DNA from: Gammaproteobacteria bacterium
GTDB lineage: Bacteria > Pseudomonadota > Gammaproteobacteria > HK1
DNA: 6,387 nucleotides
Reading direction: 5' to 3'
NCBI GenBank assembly: GCA_020444775.1
Contig: JAGRHX010000205.1
Location: forward strand, 1 to 6,387
The notes beneath the pieces were generated by a model. The model made no database searches. It saw only the letters and a program-made list of their open reading frames with translations, and had not been told where the DNA came from. Positions 1 to 5,084 of this stretch are shown piece by piece; positions within the stretch are counted from its first letter, which is position 1, and the number at the start of each line of letters is the position of its first letter. The position numbers and the translations under genes were made by a program.

Positions 1-2
1 GC

Positions 3-53
3 GACGGCGTGCGGCTGACCCCGCTCGGGCCGGCGTACTCGGCGACGCGCTGA
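3..53 (+). CDS. C-terminal tail of an upstream gene (partial)
   Basis: Reading from position 3, sixteen sense codons (DGVRLTPLGPAYSATR) run to a TGA at 51-53. Every one of these codons ends in G or C, which is what real genes in this window look like, while the other two plus-strand frames lack that pattern and one hits a stop at once. The 5' part lies outside the window. The tail is too short to assign a family and I do not recognise it. It points toward the 3' end of the minus-strand operon, so the two genes converge across 54-237. Confidence 0.4.
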   Translation, partial: DGVRLTPLGPAYSATR

Positions 54-237
54 GGGATCGTGCCCCCCCTCAGCCCTGGTCTATGGGCGTCGAGTCGCGA
101 CCGTCACGGTGCCACTGCCAGTAGCGGTACTTGATTCGGGTGGCGATCGGCCCCGGCGGCAGTGTCTCTTTAGTAAGCGATGAAACGATTCGGAAATCCG
201 CATGAGCTCGTCACAGACCGCCCTCGAGTGTGCCGGG
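54..237. other. Intergenic region between convergent genes
   Basis: This is the 184-base space between the probable gene tail ending at 53 and the nitrilase stop at 238. I find no convincing coding frame. A convergent junction should hold a terminator, but I see no GC-rich hairpin followed by a T-run on either strand. The only symmetry is ACCGT-C-ACGGT at 100-110, whose one-base centre cannot form an RNA loop, and a short CGGA/TCCG pair near 191-200. Confidence 0.5.
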
Positions 238-1077
238 TCAATCGTCGTCGCTTGGGATGCGGGCGATGGCGCCGTATAGCTCGGCGCGCCGGTCGCGCAG
301 GTGGGGAATGACGCGGCGGGCCGTATCGATTACTGAGGTGTCGATATCGATGATCTGCATGTCGGGCTGGCCGTCCGCGAGTCGGGCGATCACATTGCCA
401 TAGGGGTCGGTGGCGAAGCTTCGACCGATGAACTCCATCTCCTCCTCCTGACCAACCCGGTTCACCACCACGCTGAAATATTGGTTCTGAAAGGAGGCAA
501 CCTGTAGTTCCATCTCGAACATGGACCATTGCTCGCGGCTCACCGCGGCGAGCGGCACCATCAGGATCTCGCAGCCACGCAGGCCGAGTATGCGAAGTTG
601 CTCTGGATAGTGGCGATCGTAGCAAATAGCAACACCGAGCCGCGTTCCGGCGGTGTCGTAAACGCGAAAACCACCGTTGCCCGGCCGGTAGTAGAACTTC
701 TCGTTGAAGAACGGCGCCTCGGCGATGTGCGCCATGCGTGATCGGCCGAGCAGCGTGCCGTCGGTGCCGATTACCGGCGAGCAGTTGTAGTACTCCCCCG
801 GACTGGCGCGCTCGAACAGGTTTGGGACGATACCAATACGATTCTCGCGCGCCACGCTCTGCAGGCGCTCGACCGTCGGCCCCGGCACGGGCTCCGCCCA
901 GTCGAAGTAGCGCGGGTCCGCACGGTACTGCGGGAAGAACCGGCCAAAACCCATCTCCGGAAAACAGACCAGCTCGGCGCCATCAGCCGCGGCTCGCCTG
1001 ATCAGCTCGACCGCGGCGTCGAGGTTGGCGTCTCTATCGGCTGACGCAGCGATCTGGGCCAGGGCAACCCGGGGCAT
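238..1077 (-). CDS. Nitrilase-superfamily carbon-nitrogen hydrolase, Lys-to-Met at the catalytic position
   Basis: A 279-residue single-domain protein of the CN-hydrolase (nitrilase/ureidopropionase/N-carbamoylputrescine amidase) superfamily, predicted cytoplasmic, acting on a linear amide or carbamoyl group. Visible motifs are Glu41 in CFPEMGFG, Cys152 in AICYDRHYPE, and the second conserved Glu126 in FNEKFYY. The segment GRSRMAHIAE (111-120) aligns without gaps to the family's G-R-Y-R-K-M-H-I-P, placing Met115 where the catalytic lysine normally sits. Lys127 is the only lysine in the protein. Length is normal for the amidase branches and shorter than true nitrilases. I chose the ATG at 1077 because the family N-terminus (PRVALAQIAA) begins there and AGGAGA lies 5 bases upstream; the same frame stays open to 1269, but that stretch overlaps the preceding gene. 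It is the last gene of the operon, 22 bases after the isochorismatase-fold gene. Family is sure; substrate, and even catalysis, are not. Confidence 0.9.
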   Translation of the reverse strand: MPRVALAQIAASADRDANLDAAVELIRRAAADGAELVCFPEMGFGRFFPQYRADPRYFDWAEPVPGPTVERLQSVARENRIGIVPNLFERASPGEYYNCSPVIGTDGTLLGRSRMAHIAEAPFFNEKFYYRPGNGGFRVYDTAGTRLGVAICYDRHYPEQLRILGLRGCEILMVPLAAVSREQWSMFEMELQVASFQNQYFSVVVNRVGQEEEMEFIGRSFATDPYGNVIARLADGQPDMQIIDIDTSVIDTARRVIPHLRDRRAELYGAIARIPSDDD

Positions 1078-1082
1078 GGCAT

Positions 1083-1088
1083 TCTCCT
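1083..1088 (-). promoter_or_regulatory. Ribosome binding site of the nitrilase-family gene
   Basis: On the minus strand this reads AGGAGA, 5 bases before the ATG at 1077. It is the best Shine-Dalgarno match in the minus-strand operon and decides the start codon against longer in-frame versions reaching up to 1269. Confidence 0.75.
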
Positions 1089-1099
1089 GTGGGGCGGGC

Positions 1100-1747
1100 T
1101 CAGCTGGCCCGCACGGACAGCGTGGCGAGATGCTCGAGCACCTCGTCGACCGGCGCCACGTCGGCATAGCGAGCGTCGAGGTCGTGCAAGTGCACCTCGT
1201 GCAGCAAGGGGTTGAGGTCGCCGACCGCCTCGCGGACGACAATTGCCCGGTAGCCATGCTGCATTGCATCTACCGCGGTCGCACGTACACACACGCTGGT
1301 GGTGCAGCCAGCGATCAACAAAGTATCTACACCTGCCTTACGCAGCCGCTGGTCGAGGTCGGTGGCATGGAACGAGGACGGATAGGGCTTGACCAGGAGC
1401 ACGTCATCATCGTGCTGGCCGAGCCGCTGGTCGATCTCAATAGCCGTACTCGGTCGCCGGAAGCGTTCCAGCCACGGCACCTTCGTGTACCACCAGCCCC
1501 CCTCGCGTGCCGGTTCGTCGTAGGCAATCGTAGTGAGAATCACCGGAAACCGGCCCCGGGTGGCGTCGAGCAGGCGGCGGGTCTGGGCCAGCTCGTCGGT
1601 GAAGTCGCCACCGGGAAAGCCGCCGTGGCTGCCGGTAAAGCCGCAACTGAAGTCGATGACGATCAGCGCCGGGCGAATTCCCATGCCCACACGCTGCTGA
1701 TAGCCGCGTGCGCGATAGAAATTGAGCAGGCTGGTGTAGTTGTCCAT
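1100..1747 (-). CDS. Isochorismatase-fold cysteine hydrolase, N-carbamoylsarcosine amidase-like
   Basis: A 215-residue cysteine hydrolase of the isochorismatase-like superfamily, closest by eye to the N-carbamoylsarcosine amidohydrolase group. The Asp-Lys-Cys triad is intact: Asp32 in ALIVIDF, Lys120 in LLVKPYPSSF, and Cys153 in the GCTTSVCVRATAVDAM block that also carries the family's cis-peptide turn. The C-terminal REAVGD...HEVHLHDLDARYADV stretch is typical of this group. Such enzymes cleave a carbamoyl or amide bond to release ammonia (N-carbamoylsarcosine to sarcosine, maleamate to maleate, ureidoacrylate in RutB). True isochorismatases act on a vinyl ether, and nothing siderophore-related is nearby. 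It lies 48 bases after the livM-type gene and 22 before the nitrilase gene. The ATG at 1747 is the only ATG start available, since an in-frame stop lies at 1772-1774. Its Shine-Dalgarno is poor (GAGAGA at 13 bases), so expression may be low or coupled. Family sure; substrate open. Confidence 0.9.
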   Translation of the reverse strand: MDNYTSLLNFYRARGYQQRVGMGIRPALIVIDFSCGFTGSHGGFPGGDFTDELAQTRRLLDATRGRFPVILTTIAYDEPAREGGWWYTKVPWLERFRRPSTAIEIDQRLGQHDDDVLLVKPYPSSFHATDLDQRLRKAGVDTLLIAGCTTSVCVRATAVDAMQHGYRAIVVREAVGDLNPLLHEVHLHDLDARYADVAPVDEVLEHLATLSVRAS

Positions 1748-1795
1748 GGACGCGCGGCTATCTCTCGTTTTTCAGGGCACCGGGCATGCTCGGGC

Positions 1796-2767
1796 TCATC
1801 GATCGTCCATTGTGCGCCGAAGGGGCTCTCGCCAGTGCGGGAATATCTTTCGGACCGCCGCCGCGATACCACCGGGAAACAGCAACAGCGCACCCAGCAG
1901 CAGCGCGCCGAAACCAATCTCCAGAAGCTCTTGCAGGCCGCGCATCGCCTCAGGCAGCCATACCAACAATATGGCACCCACCACGCTACCCCAGAAGCTG
2001 CCAAGACCGCCGACCACCACCATGCAAAATTGCAGCACGACCTGGAACAGGTTGAATTGTTCCGGCACCACAACACCGAGCAGCACCGCGAACAGACCAC
2101 CGGCGCAACCGGCGTAGAGCGCGCTGATGGCAAACGCGATGGTCTTGGTCAAGGTGACATCGACCGCAACCGACTCGGCGGCGACCTCGCTCTCACGGAT
2201 CGCGACAAAAGCACGGCCGACACGCGACCGGACGAGATTCCAGCCGAGCCACAGCATCAACACGGTGACCGTGAAGCTCACATAGTAGATGCCGAGTGAC
2301 TTGTCGAGGCCGATCACGCCGAAATCAACCCGCGGCATCACGAACCCGGCGGCGCCGTACGTCAGCCCGTCCCAGTGGATGAAGGTCCAGAGCGCGAACT
2401 GTGCAAATGCTACGGTGGCGAGCGCCAGATACAGACCGCGTAGCCGCAAGGCCGGTAGTGCGATCACGATACCGATCAGGGTGGTTATCAAAGTGCCCAC
2501 CGGCAACGCCAGCGCAAGCGGCCACTGATGATCCAGCATCAGCAATCCGGTGCCGTAGGCGCCAATGCCGAACATTGCGCCATTGGCGAATGCAAGCTGC
2601 CCGGCGTAGCCGATCAGGAAGTTCAGACCGACCGCTAGCAGCATGTACACCAGCATCAGGTTTGCGACATAGAGCTGGTAGGGGTTGGCGATCAACGGCA
2701 CGAGCGCGAAGACAACAAAGCCCGCGCCAACGACCCAGCGGAAGCTGAACGAACGGGCTGTAGACAT
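1796..2767 (-). CDS. livM: LivM-type permease of a HAAT-family ABC importer
   Basis: A 323-residue inner-membrane permease of the branched-chain amino acid (HAAT) ABC family, which pairs with the LivH-type protein to form the channel. Hydrophobic segments run through most of the protein, starting at about residues 12-27 and 33-53. The family hallmark GYAGQLAFANGAMFGIGAYG spans 53-72. The cytoplasmic loop that contacts the ATPase is visible at 184-225 (GRAFVAIRESEVAAESV then KTIAFAISALYAGCAGGL). A Gly-rich turn VVGGLGSFWGSVVGA (251-265) and a charged C-terminal tail complete the pattern. The start at 2767 is set by the family N-terminus and by GAGGT 9 bases upstream; the same frame stays open much further upstream, but there it overlaps livH antiparallel-free in another frame and has no similarity. 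It starts 5 bases after the livH stop, so the two are translationally close. The symbol names the family, not a proven leucine substrate. Confidence 0.93.
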   Translation of the reverse strand: MSTARSFSFRWVVGAGFVVFALVPLIANPYQLYVANLMLVYMLLAVGLNFLIGYAGQLAFANGAMFGIGAYGTGLLMLDHQWPLALALPVGTLITTLIGIVIALPALRLRGLYLALATVAFAQFALWTFIHWDGLTYGAAGFVMPRVDFGVIGLDKSLGIYYVSFTVTVLMLWLGWNLVRSRVGRAFVAIRESEVAAESVAVDVTLTKTIAFAISALYAGCAGGLFAVLLGVVVPEQFNLFQVVLQFCMVVVGGLGSFWGSVVGAILLVWLPEAMRGLQELLEIGFGALLLGALLLFPGGIAAAVRKIFPHWREPLRRTMDDR

Positions 2768-2772
2768 TGGCC

Positions 2773-3654
2773 TCAGACCTCGCGCGCGCCGCGCACGCCA
2801 AACAGCCCGCTCGGACACAAGACCAGCACGACCATGATGATGACAAATGCCGAAACGTCCTGAAAAGCGGCTGAGATGTAGCCGCCCGAGAGACTCTCGA
2901 TGATGCCGACAAGAAAGCCGCCGACGATGGCGCCCGGCATGCTGCCAAGTCCCCCGAGGATGGTGGCAGCGAAGGCCTTGAGCAGCAGAATGAAGCCGAC
3001 ATCGGGAGTGAGCTGGGTCAACGGTGCCATCAGCACGGCGGCGAAGCCCGCCAGCGCGGCGCTGAAGCCCCAGGTCATCGTGTATACCCACTCGACACGA
3101 ATTCCAACCAGATACGCGGCGCGCGGCTCCTCCGCCGTCGCCTGCATGGTCTTGCCGGCGCGGCTGTAGCGGAAGAACAGCGTGAGCACGAGCATGCACA
3201 GCAACGCACCGCCGAGCACGACCAGCTGCTGCGGAAACATCGGCACGCCGGCCACCATTATCGGTGCAGGGCTCACGAGCGGTGGGAACGGCACGAACTC
3301 ACCCTGACCGCCCCAGAGGAAGCGCCCGATCCCCTTGAGCAAGAACGAAAAGCCGACGGTGGCCAGAACCATCGACAACGGGGGCGCCTTGATCAGCGGG
3401 CGATAGACCGTCCGGTCGGTGAGCACTCCGAGAAAGAACGTGGCGATGACCGCGCCAATCAGTGACGCGATGTAGGGCAGACCCCACATCACGTGCAGCG
3501 TGAATGCGAAGAACCCGCCCAGCATGAACAGCTCGCTGTGGGCAAAGTTGATGTGGCCGGTGGTCCGGTAGCAAAGCACCAGGCCCACCGCCATGAGCGC
3601 GTAGAGCGCACCGGAGGTCAGACCGGACGACAGCACATACGCGAACAGCAGCAT
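2773..3654 (-). CDS. livH: LivH-type permease of a HAAT-family ABC importer
   Basis: A 293-residue inner-membrane permease, the LivH partner of the HAAT importer. The N-terminus MLLFAYVLSSGLTSGALYALMAVGL enters directly into the first membrane segment, and the family hallmark GHINFAHSELFMLGG spans 33-47. The ATPase-contact loop is at 164-204 (SRAGKTMQATAEEPRAAYLVGI, then the helix FSAALAGFAAVL). ATILGGLGSMPGAIVGG (230-246) is the conserved Gly-rich turn near the C-terminus. An in-frame ATG at 3684 would add ten residues, but it lies inside the stem of a strong hairpin and has no Shine-Dalgarno, whereas the ATG at 3654 matches the usual family start and has GGA 9 bases upstream. The gene ends 5 bases before livM. 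Family sure, start moderately sure, transported substrate unknown. Confidence 0.92.
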   Translation of the reverse strand: MLLFAYVLSSGLTSGALYALMAVGLVLCYRTTGHINFAHSELFMLGGFFAFTLHVMWGLPYIASLIGAVIATFFLGVLTDRTVYRPLIKAPPLSMVLATVGFSFLLKGIGRFLWGGQGEFVPFPPLVSPAPIMVAGVPMFPQQLVVLGGALLCMLVLTLFFRYSRAGKTMQATAEEPRAAYLVGIRVEWVYTMTWGFSAALAGFAAVLMAPLTQLTPDVGFILLLKAFAATILGGLGSMPGAIVGGFLVGIIESLSGGYISAAFQDVSAFVIIMVVLVLCPSGLFGVRGAREV

Positions 3655-3678
3655 AGGGAGAGTTCCGTCCGAGCGGTG

Positions 3679-3717
3679 CGTCATCCCCGCGGACGTCAGC
3701 CGCGCGCGAGGATGACG
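3679..3717 (-). repeat. REP-like hairpin between binding-protein and permease genes
   Basis: CGTCATCC at 3679-3686 pairs with GGATGACG at 3710-3717. In the minus-strand RNA the stem continues through one U-G pair and four CGCG pairs, giving about 13 pairs round a 13-base loop (3692-3704). It lies between the binding-protein stop (3729) and the permease start (3654) and has no T-run, so it is unlikely to be a simple terminator. The arm sequence resembles the GTCATCCCCGCG type of dispersed palindrome common in proteobacteria. A stable stem here would protect the upstream binding-protein mRNA and lower expression of the downstream genes, as the REP element between malE and malF does. GACGTCA also occurs twice (3692-3698 and 3714-3720). 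Confidence 0.6.
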
Positions 3718-3728
3718 TCAAGCCGGGA

Positions 3729-4904
3729 TCAACGCACTGGAGTGCTGTGGCCGACGCCGGTGACCTTACCGTCCTTGAGTGCAAACACACCGAGTGTCCG
3801 GTGGCACTGATGGTCGCCGGGCACGCATTTGATCGGACCTGCGTAGGTATCCGGCTTCATCTCGAGCGTTGAGTAGGCTTCAACCAGCTTCTCGCGGGTT
3901 GGCTCCGGGCCCGCCCGGCGTAGCGCTTCGACCGCGGCCTGGCCGGCGGCGATGCCAAACAAATGCACGGTCGTGAAACGGTCGTTCGGGAAGTACCTGG
4001 CTATTACCGACTTCCAGCCGGCAATCTCGGGGTCTTCAACCCCATAGCCACTCGGCGACACGGCGCGCAGCGTCTTTACCGCATCCTCGGTGCCGAGTCC
4101 CTTGGCCATGACATCGAGCTCGGCGAGCGGCGAGCCCCCGACCATCAGCGGCTGGTAGCCGAACTTGAACGAATCGCGCAGGAACGGAATCCCCGCTTTG
4201 GGGAACAGCAGCAGGATGACCGCGTCGGCCTTTGCCTGCTGCAGTCTCAGCACGGTCGGCGTCAGATCCGCAGGCTCGACCGGCACCTCTTCAATTGCCA
4301 CGGCCTCTATGTTCTTTTCCTTCAACGCTTTTCGCATCGGTTCGATACGGGCCTTGCCCCAGGCGTCCGGCTGCCACAGAACCGCAATACGTTCCTTCTT
4401 CTGATCGAGCGCCACCTGCAGTGCGCCGTAGACCTCCATCCAGGCCGCCGACATGGTGGTGAAGATATACGGATGCGCCGGCTCGGTCAGAGAGTCCGCG
4501 GTGGAGGCCACGATCTGCCAGGGAATCTTCGCCTCGATGATCTCGGGCTTCTGCGCGAGCGATGCGTTCGAGCAACCGCCGCCGATGATCATGAAGGGCT
4601 TGACCTCGTAGATCAGCTTCTTGATCGCTCCGACGCCCTTGCTCGGTTGACATTCATCGTCCTCGAGCACGTACTCGAGCGTGCGGCCGTGCACACCGCC
4701 AGCGGCGTTGACCTCTTTGAACACGGCCTCGATCCCGTGCAGCGCGGGCAGCACGAGGTGAGCGAGCGGACCGGTCAGCGGCCCCATGCCACCAATGACG
4801 ATCTTGTCCTCGGTCACGCCGTCTTCGGCCCCAGCCGGTGCATTGGCAAAAAGACAAGCAAGCGCGAGAACAGCAGCCGCGCGAGATACCCGGGCTCTCT
4901 TCAT
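3729..4904 (-). CDS. Periplasmic substrate-binding protein of a HAAT-family ABC importer (LivJ-like)
   Basis: A 391-residue periplasmic binding protein of the type I, LivJ/Peripla_BP_6 family. A signal peptide is clear: basic MKRARVSR, a hydrophobic core to about residue 20, and a probable cleavage after APAGA at 26/27. The mature protein starts with the usual VTEDKIVIGGMGPLTGPLA and NAAGGVHGRTLEYVLEDDE. Cys85 and Cys111 match the positions of the LivJ disulfide; a second pair, Cys360 and Cys367 (KCVPGDHQC), lies near the C-terminus. The second lobe has the normal RIAVLWQPDAWGKA and QQAKADAVILLLFP segments. The start at 4904 has TGAGGG 7 bases upstream and is confirmed by the signal peptide. 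It is the first gene of the minus-strand operon and should be the most expressed, because of the hairpin that follows. Ligand specificity cannot be read; the family covers branched-chain amino acids, amides, urea and aromatic acids. Confidence 0.93.
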   Translation of the reverse strand: MKRARVSRAAAVLALACLFANAPAGAEDGVTEDKIVIGGMGPLTGPLAHLVLPALHGIEAVFKEVNAAGGVHGRTLEYVLEDDECQPSKGVGAIKKLIYEVKPFMIIGGGCSNASLAQKPEIIEAKIPWQIVASTADSLTEPAHPYIFTTMSAAWMEVYGALQVALDQKKERIAVLWQPDAWGKARIEPMRKALKEKNIEAVAIEEVPVEPADLTPTVLRLQQAKADAVILLLFPKAGIPFLRDSFKFGYQPLMVGGSPLAELDVMAKGLGTEDAVKTLRAVSPSGYGVEDPEIAGWKSVIARYFPNDRFTTVHLFGIAAGQAAVEALRRAGPEPTREKLVEAYSTLEMKPDTYAGPIKCVPGDHQCHRTLGVFALKDGKVTGVGHSTPVR

Positions 4905-4911
4905 CGACAGA

Positions 4912-4917
4912 CCCTCA
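4912..4917 (-). promoter_or_regulatory. Ribosome binding site of the binding-protein gene
   Basis: On the minus strand this reads TGAGGG, 7 bases before the ATG at 4904. It agrees with the start implied by the signal peptide. Confidence 0.6.
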
Positions 4918-4926
4918 TTTTTCGGC

Positions 4927-4940
4927 CGATGCTAGCATCG
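4927..4940. repeat. Perfect 14-base palindrome, operator candidate
   Basis: CGATGCTAGCATCG is its own reverse complement with no spacer. It lies 22 bases upstream of the binding-protein ATG, just beyond its ribosome binding site, so it falls in the probable 5' leader or near the start of transcription of the minus-strand unit. A bound dimeric repressor there would block that unit. The regulator family is not identifiable. Confidence 0.5.
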
Positions 4941-4978
4941 ACTCGACGTTACAATAGCCTGGTCGGTTTGCAGCACGT

Positions 4979-4994
4979 CTTGTGCGGGCACAAG
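4979..4994. repeat. Inverted repeat CTTGTGC-GG-GCACAAG, operator candidate
   Basis: Two perfect 7-base arms are separated by 2 bases, giving a compact 16-base dyad in the middle of the divergent region. On the minus strand its edge overlaps TTGACT (4993-4998), a -35-like hexamer without a clear -10 partner. The compact symmetry suits a homodimeric DNA-binding regulator such as a GntR- or TetR-type protein, but that is a guess. Confidence 0.5.
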
Positions 4995-5005
4995 TCAAAG
5001 CATGG

Positions 5006-5027
5006 GTTCAGCGATCGTTCCCTGAAC
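5006..5027. repeat. Inverted repeat GTTCAG-N10-CTGAAC, operator candidate
   Basis: Perfect 6-base arms are spaced by 10 bases, giving a 22-base dyad that ends 5 bases before the -35 box of the plus-strand promoter. That is where an activator touching RNA polymerase, or a repressor, would bind. Six-base arms alone can arise by chance, so this is a weaker candidate than the other two dyads to its left. Confidence 0.35.
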
Positions 5028-5032
5028 AAACA

Positions 5033-5061
5033 TTCACCTTGTGGCAATCGCCACCTATACT
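5033..5061 (+). promoter_or_regulatory. Sigma70-like promoter for the livGF unit
   Basis: TTCACC at 5033-5038 (four of six matches to TTGACA) and TATACT at 5056-5061 (five of six matches to TATAAT) are separated by the optimal 17 bases. Transcription would start near 5068, giving a leader of roughly 17 bases before the ATG at 5085. An inverted repeat, GTGGC-AATC-GCCAC at 5041-5054, fills most of the spacer between the two boxes. Confidence 0.6.
5041..5054. repeat. Inverted repeat inside the promoter spacer
   Basis: GTGGC and GCCAC form perfect 5-base arms round a 4-base centre, lying between the -35 and -10 boxes of the livGF promoter. A protein bound here would compete directly with RNA polymerase. 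Because the promoter spacing is a normal 17 bases, the stretched-spacer mechanism of MerR-type activators is not indicated. Confidence 0.4.
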
Positions 5062-5072
5062 CGCCCGGGCAT

Positions 5073-5078
5073 GAGGTG
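5073..5078 (+). promoter_or_regulatory. Ribosome binding site of livG
   Basis: GAGGTG lies 6 bases before the ATG at 5085. It decides the start: the same frame is open far upstream, but that part runs antisense to the binding-protein gene. Confidence 0.7.
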
Positions 5079-5084
5079 ATTGCA

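Larger units (their letters stand above)
4905..5084. promoter_or_regulatory. Divergent intergenic control region
   Basis: This 180-base region separates the divergent starts at 4904 (-) and 5085 (+), so it must contain the promoters of both units. It carries four inverted repeats (4927-4940, 4979-4994, 5006-5027 and 5041-5054) and one good promoter on the plus strand. For the minus strand I could not find a matched -35/-10 pair, so its promoter may depend on an activator or on another sigma factor. No regulator gene lies inside the window. Confidence 0.7.

Noticed and set aside
100..110. ACCGT-C-ACGGT as a terminator stem
   Set aside because: A one-base centre cannot form an RNA loop and no T-run follows on either strand.
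170..625. A 151-codon minus-strand frame overlapping the nitrilase gene
   Set aside because: It is a shifted frame of the nitrilase coding sequence, Arg/Pro-rich, without motifs or a ribosome binding site.
1100..1747. A siderophore-type isochorismatase
   Set aside because: The sequence around the nucleophile and C-terminus fits the N-carbamoylsarcosine amidase group better, and no siderophore gene is nearby.
1025..2299. A 424-codon open frame on the plus strand across the two hydrolase and livM genes
   Set aside because: It runs antisense to three genes with clear family motifs, and its translation is a low-complexity Arg/Gln/His-rich sequence with no recognisable domain. Long antisense frames are expected in GC-rich DNA.
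4951..4998. Minus-strand promoter from TTGACT (4993-4998) and TATTGT (4951-4956)
   Set aside because: The hexamers are 36 bases apart, far beyond the 16-19 that sigma70 allows, and neither has a good partner at the right distance.
3963..5084. A 374-codon upstream extension of the livG frame on the plus strand
   Set aside because: This part is antisense to the binding-protein gene and then crosses the divergent promoter region. The ribosome binding site at 5073-5078 and the ABC domain start fix the true ATG at 5085.
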